DNA of 64,000 nucleotides from the NCBI GenBank assembly GCA_964387945.1, contig CAYLYX010000005.1, positions 62,001 to 126,000 of the forward strand, in the 5' to 3' direction. Numbering within the stretch: position 1 is the stretch's first letter; the number at the start of each line of letters is the position of its first letter. The notes below the pieces were generated by a model. That model saw only the letters and a program-made list of their open reading frames with translations. It made no database searches and was not told the DNA's origin. Position numbers and translations under genes: made by a program. Source of the stretch: Parvicella sp964387945. Its GTDB lineage: Bacteria > Bacteroidota > Bacteroidia > Flavobacteriales_D > Parvicellaceae. Positions 33,453 through 41,533 of the stretch are shown in pieces.

Positions 33453-34710
33453 TGTTTTTGACCATATTGTAATTGGTGGAGGAATAAGCGGTCTGACCCG
33501 AGCCTACTACTTGCAAAAATCGGGACAAAACGTACTGTTACTTGAAAAAGAACAGCGCACAGGTGGTGTCATTCATTCAAAAGAAACGACCTACGGTGTC
33601 ACGGAACTTGGTCCAAATTCATTGGCGCTCAACCCTAAATTAGAAAAACTGATCCATGAATTAGGTCTAGAAAACCGAGTTATTAAAGCTGATGTTATTG
33701 CTCAAAAACGGTACTTATTCCTAAAAGGGAAACCTGTTTTGATTAATCCTAAAACCTTACTTTTCAGTAATAAGATCATCGGTTTTGGATCGAAAATAAA
33801 ATTGTTATCCGAACGTTTTAAGCCTGCTCAAAGCACTCCTGAGGAATCGTTAGCTGATGCCGTTCGAAGACGTTTTAACGACCAGATTTTAGCGCACTTA
33901 GTTGAACCTGTCATCACGGGAATTTATGCTGGTTCTCCCGAAAAATTGGAATATGCGACCAGCATGAAGCGACTGTATGCCATGGAACAGGAGTACGGTT
34001 CGTTTACAAAAGGTTTTCTGGCTTCACGAAAAGCAGGTAACAAACGAGAAATCATCTCTTTCAAAGGTGGGTTGCAAGCGTTAACCAAAGCGTTGAAGGA
34101 AAAACTACAGCATGTGAAATTCGAAACAGTGAACTCACTTGAAATCGCTGAAAACGATGTGAACGTTACAACGGAAAAAGCAACCTACAAGGCAAACAAC
34201 TGCTCTTTGGCTGTGCCTGCTCATGTTGCTGCAAAACTACTAACACCGATAGACGGCACTCTTGCTCGTCAAATTGGCGAGGTACACTACCCTTCTTTAC
34301 TGGGTTGGCAAGTCACTTTTGAGACTTCTGCTATCACCCAACGAATTCCTTCGTTTGGTATTTTATTTCCTAGTGTTTCTGGGAAAACGATTAAAGGAGT
34401 AATCCATTATAGCGAGATCTTCGGAACACAGGATACATATCAACACTTTACGGTATTTGCAGCTGCTAATGCCAATAACCGAGCTCAAGTTGAGCAGCAA
34501 GTTCGTGAGGAATTCAAACAACTGTATGGTGTATCAGCTGAACCGATTGAATCGATTTTTACCTTTTACGAAAAAGCTATACCACAGTTCAACGTAGGAC
34601 ACGGAAAGCTTTTGCACGCCATCGAAGAATGGGAAAAGAGGCACCTTCGTTTAACGCTTCTTGGTAACTGGCGAACGGGCGTAGCAATCGGAGATTGCGT
34701 GAATGACTAG
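33445..34710 (+). CDS. hemG: Protoporphyrinogen oxidase (FAD, HemY type)
   Basis: Oxidises protoporphyrinogen IX to protoporphyrin IX with FAD and O2. FAD-binding dinucleotide fold at the N-terminus (HIVIGGGISGLTRAYYL, LLEKEQRTGGVI), TELGPNSLAL, PVITGIYAG and SFKGGLQALT. 421 residues, slightly shorter than the roughly 450 usual; the C-terminus ends at NWRTGVAIGDCVND, the expected FAD-binding end. Start overlaps the hemH stop by 8 nt, so the pair is coupled. Confidence 0.93.
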   Translation: MNDVFDHIVIGGGISGLTRAYYLQKSGQNVLLLEKEQRTGGVIHSKETTYGVTELGPNSLALNPKLEKLIHELGLENRVIKADVIAQKRYLFLKGKPVLINPKTLLFSNKIIGFGSKIKLLSERFKPAQSTPEESLADAVRRRFNDQILAHLVEPVITGIYAGSPEKLEYATSMKRLYAMEQEYGSFTKGFLASRKAGNKREIISFKGGLQALTKALKEKLQHVKFETVNSLEIAENDVNVTTEKATYKANNCSLAVPAHVAAKLLTPIDGTLARQIGEVHYPSLLGWQVTFETSAITQRIPSFGILFPSVSGKTIKGVIHYSEIFGTQDTYQHFTVFAAANANNRAQVEQQVREEFKQLYGVSAEPIESIFTFYEKAIPQFNVGHGKLLHAIEEWEKRHLRLTLLGNWRTGVAIGDCVND

Positions 34711-34777
34711 GAATTATCCTCATTTAGAAGACTTAAGTTTTAAGCTACCCACGAAGGCATGAAAATGCATCTCAAAT

Positions 34778-34806
34778 AAAAGCCCCTACTTTTCAGCAGA
34801 GGCTTT
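34778..34806. terminator. Bidirectional intrinsic terminator
   Basis: AAAAGCCCCT pairs with AGAGGCTTT across a 10-nt loop with one mismatch. It separates hemG from the convergent M16 protein gene. Confidence 0.7.
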
Positions 34807-34827
34807 CTTCAAATGTTGTGTAATATC

Positions 34828-36936
34828 TTACGGATTGAACTCAAATTCTGATTTACTCACTTTGGAGTTTACTTTGATTTCTTTCACGTCCAATTCTAGC
34901 ACTTGTTCTCCAAAATTTTGGATCATCTTGTGAGGGTACAACAAGCCGTTTACATCTTTATAATCGTGAAACTCACTCGTCACGGTAGTTTCTCCTTCAG
35001 GAGATTCTGTTGTGCTCATCGAGTAAACTTTTAGCTTTGATTCTACATCGTAGTATTCGTTCTCTACATTCCCCATAGGATCGGTTACCTCAATCATGTA
35101 AGCATCTTTTCCATTCACTTCTTCAATGCTTTTCAACTCGATCTTATATCCCAATTCTTCATATTGGGTTTCGATGTGCATGGTCGAAGAATACTTTTGT
35201 TGCTCTAGTTCATCTCCTTCAAACGCATTGTTCCCTTGCATTCCAGAAGTTCCACCAGCACTTCCGTCAAATACTGATTTCTGCACAGTCATTCCGCTCA
35301 TGTTCATCTCAGATAGCATCATGTTTGGTGCTTTTCGCTTAATGGTAATCTCCAACTGCATTCCCTCCATTTCTGTCTGGCTCACCATCGTGATGTCCTT
35401 CACTTTCTTAAGTTTCTTCAACGCTTCTTTCATGGAAGAAGATTGCGTATAGGCTAAGATATAATCGTCAATCACTTGCGCTGCTGTCAAACCTTCTGGC
35501 AACTTTTTCTTCTCTCCAGACTTCACTTCTCCATTGTAATCGTAAAACTCAATTTTACCGTCTGTATCAAATTGTTTCAGGTTCTCCACAACATCTCTGC
35601 TTCCTACAACTAGGATGATGCAGTTGTTAGGATGAATGTACTTCTTAGCTGCAGTTTGCACATCTGCTTGCGTCACCTTCTGTAATCTTGAAAGGTAATT
35701 TTGATAGTAGTCTGCAGGAAGGTTGTACTTCTCTACGTTCAACGCAAAACGTGCTACGGTTTGATCACTTTCTAGAGAGAGCGCAAAATTTCCGTTGTTA
35801 TAATTGATGTTTCGGGTCAACTCATCCATCGTAACTTGGGTCTCCATCATTTCTTTCATCTCTCCCAAAATCTCTGCAACGGCACTATCTGTCACTTCGT
35901 TTCTTACTGATGCTCCTGCAGAAAAAGAACCAATATACCTATCTGCACTCGCTCTACCTCCAGCACCGTAAGTATATCCATGCTCCTCTCTCAGGTTCAT
36001 ATTCAAGCGAGAAGAAAATGCTCCTCCAAAGATTCCATTCATGATCTTAATCGATGCGTCATCCGCACTTCCTACTTTCAGGTCAAGCGGATAAGTTACT
36101 TTAATCACTGACTGAACAGCTCCAGGCTTTTCTACAAAAGCGACACTAACACCAGCAATATCCGTACTCGTCTCAAACTTTTGTCCCGGTACTTGTCTTT
36201 TTTCCCAAGAACCAAAGTATGCTTTGGCCTTCTCTTGCGCTTTCTCTGGAGTGATGTCTCCTACAATCACAAGGTAAGAAATATTAGGCCTAAAATAGTC
36301 CTGATAGTACTTCTTACAATCGGCAATTGTGATATTATCAACATGTTCTGAGGTCTGAATCTCACCATACGGATGATCCTTACCATAAAGCAACACATCT
36401 TGCACTCTTCCCGCTATTGCCTCCGGATTAGTAGACAATGACTTGAGATTAGAAAGTGCTCTCTTCTTTGATTTTTCTAATTCTTCCTCTGGAAATGCCG
36501 GCTTCAAAAGCATATCACTCATGATCGACATTACTTTATCAGTATGTTTAGATAACGATGAGGCAAAAACTCCAGATGAAGTAGCTGTTACACTCGCTCC
36601 GATGAAGTCAATTTCTTCATCCATTTGCGCCTTTGACTTTTCCGTAGTTCCTGCATTAAGCATTTCTCCCGTCATCTCTCCTACTCCTACTTTCTCACCT
36701 TCCATGATGAGCGGTTTGTCAATCGCCAATTGGATAGAAACCTTAGGTAACTTATGATTCTCTACTACAAAAACCTTAAGTCCATTCTCGAGTGTAAAGG
36801 TTTCTGGTGTTCCGATATTGATTTTAGGCGCCTCTCCCGGCTCAGGAGCCGTAGAGCGATCAATCTCTTGTCCGATTGCGGCTACACTAACCAATGAAAG
36901 CGCAGCTACAGTATATATATTCTTAAACGTTCTCAT
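34828..36936 (-). CDS. M16 peptidase-like non-catalytic subunit with extra C-terminal domain
   Basis: 702 residues from ATG 36936 with signal peptide (MRTFKNIYTVAALSLVSVAA). Residues about 35-460 form two M16 half-domains (ETFTLENGLKVFVVENHKLP; REEHGYTYGAGGRAS), but the HxxEH zinc motif is replaced by GVGEMTGEML, so this is the partner subunit. Residues about 500-702 are an added beta-rich domain resembling the outer-membrane lipoprotein carrier fold. It contains FDGSAGGTSG, nearly identical to a motif in the secreted protein at 18.6-19.8 kb. Upstream ATGs would overlap the preceding gene; 36936 is 4 nt after that stop. Periplasmic. Confidence 0.85.
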   Translation of the reverse strand: MRTFKNIYTVAALSLVSVAAIGQEIDRSTAPEPGEAPKINIGTPETFTLENGLKVFVVENHKLPKVSIQLAIDKPLIMEGEKVGVGEMTGEMLNAGTTEKSKAQMDEEIDFIGASVTATSSGVFASSLSKHTDKVMSIMSDMLLKPAFPEEELEKSKKRALSNLKSLSTNPEAIAGRVQDVLLYGKDHPYGEIQTSEHVDNITIADCKKYYQDYFRPNISYLVIVGDITPEKAQEKAKAYFGSWEKRQVPGQKFETSTDIAGVSVAFVEKPGAVQSVIKVTYPLDLKVGSADDASIKIMNGIFGGAFSSRLNMNLREEHGYTYGAGGRASADRYIGSFSAGASVRNEVTDSAVAEILGEMKEMMETQVTMDELTRNINYNNGNFALSLESDQTVARFALNVEKYNLPADYYQNYLSRLQKVTQADVQTAAKKYIHPNNCIILVVGSRDVVENLKQFDTDGKIEFYDYNGEVKSGEKKKLPEGLTAAQVIDDYILAYTQSSSMKEALKKLKKVKDITMVSQTEMEGMQLEITIKRKAPNMMLSEMNMSGMTVQKSVFDGSAGGTSGMQGNNAFEGDELEQQKYSSTMHIETQYEELGYKIELKSIEEVNGKDAYMIEVTDPMGNVENEYYDVESKLKVYSMSTTESPEGETTVTSEFHDYKDVNGLLYPHKMIQNFGEQVLELDVKEIKVNSKVSKSEFEFNP

Positions 36937-36940
36937 TTTC

Positions 36941-38257
36941 TTATTCAGCATCTTTAGGTAAATAATACAATACAACACGGTTGTCTTTTACCATGTACTT
37001 CTTCGCTACTCTTTGTATATCTTCTCTGGTTACCGCCAAGTATTTTTCTAACTCCGTATTAATCAAGTTAGCATCTCCAAAATACATGTGGTAGTTCGCA
37101 AGATTCTCAGCAATACCAATCATAGAGTTAAAGTTGTAGATAAAGTCATTTTCTACCATGTTTCTGATCTTATCGAATTCCTTTTCAGTGATCAGCTCAT
37201 TTTTCAGCTTGTTGAATTCTCCATCTATTTCGGACTCCAATTGAGCTGGATCTACGTCAGCATTTGCAATTCCAAAAACAAATGAAATTCCCGGATCTTC
37301 TGTATTGAAGGGGAAGTTTCCTACAAACATTGCCGATTGAGTTTCTTCTACACATCTTTTGTTAAGTCTAGAACTTGCTCCGTCAGAAACCACCTTTGCC
37401 AACATTTCCAAAGCATAAAAATCAGGAGTTCCCTGCTCAGGTATTCTGTACACCTGAATTACACCAGGTAATTGAATATTGTCAAAAACAGTGTCTCTTA
37501 TCTCTCCTCCTAATGGTGGCTCAACCACATCAACTGTAGGTACTGGACTTTCTCCTTTTGGAATTGGACCAAAATAGGCTTCGATCATCTTTTTTGTTTC
37601 TTCGATGTCGATGTCTCCCGCAATTGAAAGCACCGCATTTTGAGGTATATAGTACGTATGATAGAACTCAATGAACTCATCTAGTGTAGCCGCATCCAAG
37701 TGCTCCATTTCACCAATGGTGGTCCAACGATAAGGGTGTTTTTTGTAAGCTCTTTTTGCAGATTCTGCCAAAATACTTCCGTACGGTTGGTTGTCAATTC
37801 TTAAACGCTTCTCCTCTTTCACGACTTCGTTTTGTGTATCAACTCCTTTCTGATCAATTTTTGCATGCATCAACCGCTCAGACTCTAACCATAACCCTAA
37901 CTCCAACTGGTTAGAAGGTAAAATCTCATAGTAAAACGTTCTATCGTTGGTGGTATTTGCATTGTTCTTTCCACCAGCGTTTTCGATGTATTTAAAGAAC
38001 GTCCCTCGTTCGATGTTCTCACTTCCTTCAAACAACAAATGTTCAAAGAAGTGGGCAAAACCAGTTCTTTTTGGATCTTCATTTTTTGCACCTACATGGT
38101 ACATAACCGATACGCCCACAATTGGTGTAGCGTGATCTTCGTGCAGAATGACGTGCATACCATTATCCAGGTCATACTCTACGAAGTCGATTTTAGGTTG
38201 TTGAGCTACAGCAACACTCGCTGAAACCAATAACCCCGACAACAAATAACTCTTCAT
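36941..38257 (-). CDS. M16 zinc metallopeptidase, catalytic subunit
   Basis: 438-residue secreted insulinase/processing-peptidase family enzyme. The inverted zinc motif HFFEH is at residues 69-73, with the third ligand Glu in NEVVKEE (about 144-149). The signal peptide ends at SVAVAQQ. The second half-domain carries the usual R/Y substrate-binding region in weak form. It forms an operon with the non-catalytic subunit immediately downstream, a PqqL/MPP-like pair common in Bacteroidota, presumably digesting peptides in the periplasm. Confidence 0.9.
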   Translation of the reverse strand: MKSYLLSGLLVSASVAVAQQPKIDFVEYDLDNGMHVILHEDHATPIVGVSVMYHVGAKNEDPKRTGFAHFFEHLLFEGSENIERGTFFKYIENAGGKNNANTTNDRTFYYEILPSNQLELGLWLESERLMHAKIDQKGVDTQNEVVKEEKRLRIDNQPYGSILAESAKRAYKKHPYRWTTIGEMEHLDAATLDEFIEFYHTYYIPQNAVLSIAGDIDIEETKKMIEAYFGPIPKGESPVPTVDVVEPPLGGEIRDTVFDNIQLPGVIQVYRIPEQGTPDFYALEMLAKVVSDGASSRLNKRCVEETQSAMFVGNFPFNTEDPGISFVFGIANADVDPAQLESEIDGEFNKLKNELITEKEFDKIRNMVENDFIYNFNSMIGIAENLANYHMYFGDANLINTELEKYLAVTREDIQRVAKKYMVKDNRVVLYYLPKDAE

Positions 38258-38416
38258 ATGCTTGTTTTGATTTTACAAATTTGAGTCACGAATGTACGAA
38301 CTCTGAGCCGATTTTACGACATAAAGCTACATTAGTGGTAAATGTGTGGGTTGAGTGGACAATTTCACTATATTTAGCAAATGTAAAAAAGTAATTCAAG
38401 AGATTCTTTTCAACTC

Positions 38417-38424
38417 TACATTTG
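38417..38424 (+). promoter_or_regulatory. -7 promoter element (TACATTTG)
   Basis: Exact TAnnTTTG, 6 nt before ATG 38431; the predicted transcript is nearly leaderless. Confidence 0.65.
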
Positions 38425-38430
38425 AATAAT

Positions 38431-38901
38431 ATGGTATTTAGGTTTTTATGGAATAAAGCGGTAAACCATGAGTGGGAAGGGCTCATGAAAGAGAAAATAG
38501 AAGCAATTGAAGGTGACCTTATCGGTTCTTTTAATCAGGACACAGATTTATACTCCTCGTTTACTCAATTGGATGAATTCAAGTCGATCGTTTTTACCAT
38601 TGTCGGTAATTTTACGTGCAAAACTTTTAAAGGAGCTGAAATACATCTCATTTCAAGTGACCGTGAACTTATTGCTTTATCAGACACACAAGAAATTGAC
38701 ACCGATGTCTCTACCAAAATGAAGCTAGGCATTACAGAAATCGAAATGGATCTTGACAATGAACAAATCAACTTTCTAAAAGCTAATCCCTTGACGAAAA
38801 TTACATTTACCATTGAAAAACAATCTATCTCTATCCCTATTCTCCACCCAGAAAGACTGATCAATTCACTGACCCTCGTTGACAATAATGACCTTGCTTA
38901 A
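38431..38901 (+). CDS. Conserved hypothetical protein
   Basis: 156 residues, cytosolic, acidic. No recognised domain; beta-rich middle (SIVFTIVGNFTCKTFKGAEIH, ITFTIEKQSISIPI). ATG 38431 is set by the promoter element 6 nt upstream; a TTG at 38422 lies within the promoter. Divergent from the M16 operon. Confidence 0.65.
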   Translation: MVFRFLWNKAVNHEWEGLMKEKIEAIEGDLIGSFNQDTDLYSSFTQLDEFKSIVFTIVGNFTCKTFKGAEIHLISSDRELIALSDTQEIDTDVSTKMKLGITEIEMDLDNEQINFLKANPLTKITFTIEKQSISIPILHPERLINSLTLVDNNDLA

Positions 38902-38937
38902 CTTTGATGCATTTCTTTAGTTGAATCAATTTTATCC

Positions 38938-38945
38938 TAATTTTG
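38938..38945 (+). promoter_or_regulatory. -7 promoter element (TAATTTTG)
   Basis: Exact TAnnTTTG ending 5 nt before ATG 38951; predicted transcription start about 38949. Confidence 0.65.
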
Positions 38946-38950
38946 CAGGT

Positions 38951-39448
38951 ATGAAAACATTCATTTTTGGAATAATGGGAATTGCACTCGTTGCAACCAG
39001 TTGCAAGATTAAGCAAGGAACTTCTAATACAGAAACCGTCACTAAAGCGCCTGAAAAGACTGAAATCAAAGAACCTACCTACACGTCTAAGTTCTTGCCA
39101 AGAAAGGTAATTCTTTCCAGCAATCCTACGGATACTATTTTCATTGACAACCTGCATCTTGCTAAGGGTAAGGATTCCCTCACCATTACCCAGTTACTTG
39201 CTAAAATTCCACTCCCAAAGACGTGTACTTCAATAGGTGTAGAAGGAAAATCAACGTACAAAATCGTCCTCAATGCCGACCAAACTTTTGGAGAAGTTAC
39301 ACTCCTAAAAAGCGCTAACGAATGCCTAGCGCCCATGGCTGCTGAAGTCGACAAGCAACTAAAAGGCTGGAAGTCCACACGAGGAGTTGGAGAAGAAGTT
39401 CACTTTATCCTCTATCATATGATAGAAGTTGCTCCTAGCAAAAATTAG
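38951..39448 (+). CDS. Hypothetical lipoprotein with TonB/energy-transducer-like C-terminus
   Basis: 165 residues. The signal MKTFIFGIMGIALVATSC is followed by a Thr/Lys/Glu-rich linker. The C-terminal part (TYKIVLNADQTFGEVTLLKSANECLAPMAAEV, then QLKGWKSTRG) has the look of the small alpha/beta domain of TonB-type proteins; this is an impression only. The start is fixed by the promoter 5 nt upstream. Ends overlapping the convergent gene by 4 nt. Confidence 0.6.
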   Translation: MKTFIFGIMGIALVATSCKIKQGTSNTETVTKAPEKTEIKEPTYTSKFLPRKVILSSNPTDTIFIDNLHLAKGKDSLTITQLLAKIPLPKTCTSIGVEGKSTYKIVLNADQTFGEVTLLKSANECLAPMAAEVDKQLKGWKSTRGVGEEVHFILYHMIEVAPSKN

Positions 39449-40707
39449 GTTTTCTGCTTCTTCTTTTTAGCTGCAGGAAACAGTAGGTTATTCAAAATTA
39501 AACGGTAACCTGGAGAGTTAGGATATAAGTTCAAATCTGTTGGCGGATCGTTAACGTAGTGTTTGTAATCCTCTGGATCGTGTCCCCCATAAAAGGTCCA
39601 TTGTCCTTTTCCATATTCTCCGTGAATGTAACGGGCAGTTCCAATTGCTTTGTTATCGCCCATGATCAGCACATTCGACTTGATATACTTAGTGTGAAAA
39701 TCAGTAGTTTGTCCAAAAAAACCATTGATGATCTGCGTATGATTTTGACACAACATAGTTGGTACAATGTCCCACTTAGCGCTAAACTCAAAGAGCGTAA
39801 ACTTATCCTGACTTTCTGGAATTTGGTTGTGCACCCGAGTAGCATCAATGCTCGAAAACTCATATTCCATTGGGTTTTTACTTAGGATAAAATCCTTAAA
39901 AGCCAAGGTTCGTGTAAAATCTAACTTGCTCTGTGCAGCAGGATCAGCAGGATCTCCATCAAACATGTACTCACAAATATCTGTTCCCTCTGCTGCTAAC
40001 GCGATGTCATAACTGTCCGTACCTGAGCACATGGTAAACAAAAAGCCACCACCAGCTGTAAATTCTTCTATTTTTTTGGCTACGCCCAATTTCAGTTCAG
40101 AGACTTTACCAAAACCTAACTCTGCAGCCGTTTGTTCGGCCTCTAGTTGCTGTTCTTTATACCAGTTGGCGTTTCGGTACTGCCCGTAGAAACGACCATA
40201 CTGTCCAGTAAAATCCTCGTGATGCAGATGCAACCAATCATAGTTAAGCAAGTCACCAGAAATGACTTCCCTATCGTAAACCTCTTCATAAGGAATCTCT
40301 GCATAGGTAAGCACAAGTGTCACCGCATCATCCCAAGGCTGTTTTCCTTTGGGCGTATATACAGCCACTTTAGGTGCTTTCTCTAATTTTACCACTTCTT
40401 GATTCACTTCAGGATTCGCAATTTGTGACTTGATTTGTGAAGCCTGTACATTCGCAATTACTTCGTAACTCACGCCTCTCAGAATTAACTCCTCTTCTAT
40501 GGTGCCGTAGTGCTGTACCAAAAAACTCCCCCCACGATAGTTAAGCAACCAATCCACAGGGATATCGTTTTGCAACACCCAGTAGGCCACACCATATGCC
40601 TTCAGGTGATTCTTTTGTTTTTCGGCATCCATGGGGATGAGGATATAACTCGCTTGCATGAGCGAAACAAAGAATAAAAAGACGATAGATGTAATCAGTT
40701 TTTTCAT
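39445..40707 (-). CDS. Secreted protein usually named asparagine synthetase B (name doubtful)
   Basis: 420 residues with signal peptide MKKLITSIVFLFFVSLMQ, followed by ASYILIPMDAEKQKNHLKAYG, a phrase I associate with a Bacteroidota family routinely labelled asparagine synthetase B. The label does not fit: there is no N-terminal nucleophile Cys, no ATP-pyrophosphatase motif, and the protein is exported. The middle has a DUF4159/GATase1-like feel (LGVAKKIEEFTAGGGFLFTMCSGTD, GKGQWTFYGGHDPED). The C-terminus is lysine-rich. True role unknown. Confidence 0.7.
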   Translation of the reverse strand: MKKLITSIVFLFFVSLMQASYILIPMDAEKQKNHLKAYGVAYWVLQNDIPVDWLLNYRGGSFLVQHYGTIEEELILRGVSYEVIANVQASQIKSQIANPEVNQEVVKLEKAPKVAVYTPKGKQPWDDAVTLVLTYAEIPYEEVYDREVISGDLLNYDWLHLHHEDFTGQYGRFYGQYRNANWYKEQQLEAEQTAAELGFGKVSELKLGVAKKIEEFTAGGGFLFTMCSGTDSYDIALAAEGTDICEYMFDGDPADPAAQSKLDFTRTLAFKDFILSKNPMEYEFSSIDATRVHNQIPESQDKFTLFEFSAKWDIVPTMLCQNHTQIINGFFGQTTDFHTKYIKSNVLIMGDNKAIGTARYIHGEYGKGQWTFYGGHDPEDYKHYVNDPPTDLNLYPNSPGYRLILNNLLFPAAKKKKQKT

Positions 40708-40825
40708 GTACAGGTAAAGTTACAAATATTATGCTAAGGTTGCCGTCTTTAGGTTTGAAAGTAAAGTTGAAGGGATTATTTTACGAACAAATATCATATG
40801 TTAGAACAGAAACGATGTATCTTAG

Positions 40826-41209
40826 ATGCTAATCATAAAAAAAATGACTCTGAGAATTTACTCTATAATATCGGTTGTCGTCCTATTTGCACTATCTTCT
40901 TGCAAGTTGTACCCTGCAACTAGTGCTCATAACCTTATCGTGGAGCAGAATGGCGTAAGAGTTTACTCACCAAATAAAGAACAAATATCTTGTGATTCTA
41001 CTTGGTTACTTTTTTCTGTTGATTACACACCTCCCCACAATATTTTTGTGGAGACAAGTGCGGGTGAAATAAAACAGGATGAAGAATGGGAATCTCGATT
41101 CGTTCTGAGTATTGATTGTAATGTAGAAGAAATAACCCTCAACGTTTTTCGTATGACTGAAAATGGAATTAAATTACTCGTAACGCAATTGGAACTAAAA
41201 ACATATTAA
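40826..41209 (+). CDS. Small hypothetical lipoprotein
   Basis: About 127 residues from TTG/ATG near 40826-40844 (ATG 40844 begins MTLRIYSIISVVVLFALSSC, a good lipobox). The mature domain is a short beta-rich segment (HNIFVETSAGEIKQDEEW, IDCNVEEITLNVFRM) reminiscent of the small Ig-like domains at the C-terminus of GldM. Followed directly by a gene remnant. Confidence 0.55.
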   Translation: MLIIKKMTLRIYSIISVVVLFALSSCKLYPATSAHNLIVEQNGVRVYSPNKEQISCDSTWLLFSVDYTPPHNIFVETSAGEIKQDEEWESRFVLSIDCNVEEITLNVFRMTENGIKLLVTQLELKTY

Positions 41210-41488
41210 CCAATCAAAAAGAATTATCATCCTCACCAAAACTGTTATAGGAGAATTTGAAGGTGTTCGTTTTCTTGTTGAAAACACTTGGACAGATGGT
41301 TTAAGGATCTATCGTAATGATGAGCTACTTGTTCACAACACGGGTTTAAAAGAAATAAACCGATCTACAGTCAAATCCAAATTATTAACCATAGAGAACA
41401 CCTACTCGAAGTCTTCTGCTATGCCATTTTAACTGTGAAAATCCAGATAAAAATAGATGGACAAAAAATAGCTGGTGAAGATTTTTGA
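41208..41488 (+). pseudogene. Frameshifted remnant of a small protein gene
   Basis: No intact ORF covers this 324-nt interval, but two overlapping frames read as protein. The first (frame of 41208, to TAA 41430-41432) gives GEFEGVRFLVENTW and RIYRNDELLVHNTG; the second, one frame over, ends LTVKIQIKIDGQKIAGEDF at TGA 41486-41488. The final VDGxxIxGxDF-type ending is one I recall from small Bacteroidota proteins. No start codon is evident at the 5' end. The switch lies roughly at 41370-41400. Likely a decayed gene or a sequencing indel. Confidence 0.5.
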
Positions 41489-41533
41489 TGGAACGCCAGA
41501 AGGCATTTTTTGAAAGAGACTTTAAAAAAGTAA

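Noticed and set aside
38411..38430. TTG 38422 as a start codon
   Set aside because: It lies inside the TACATTTG promoter element; ATG 38431 is used.
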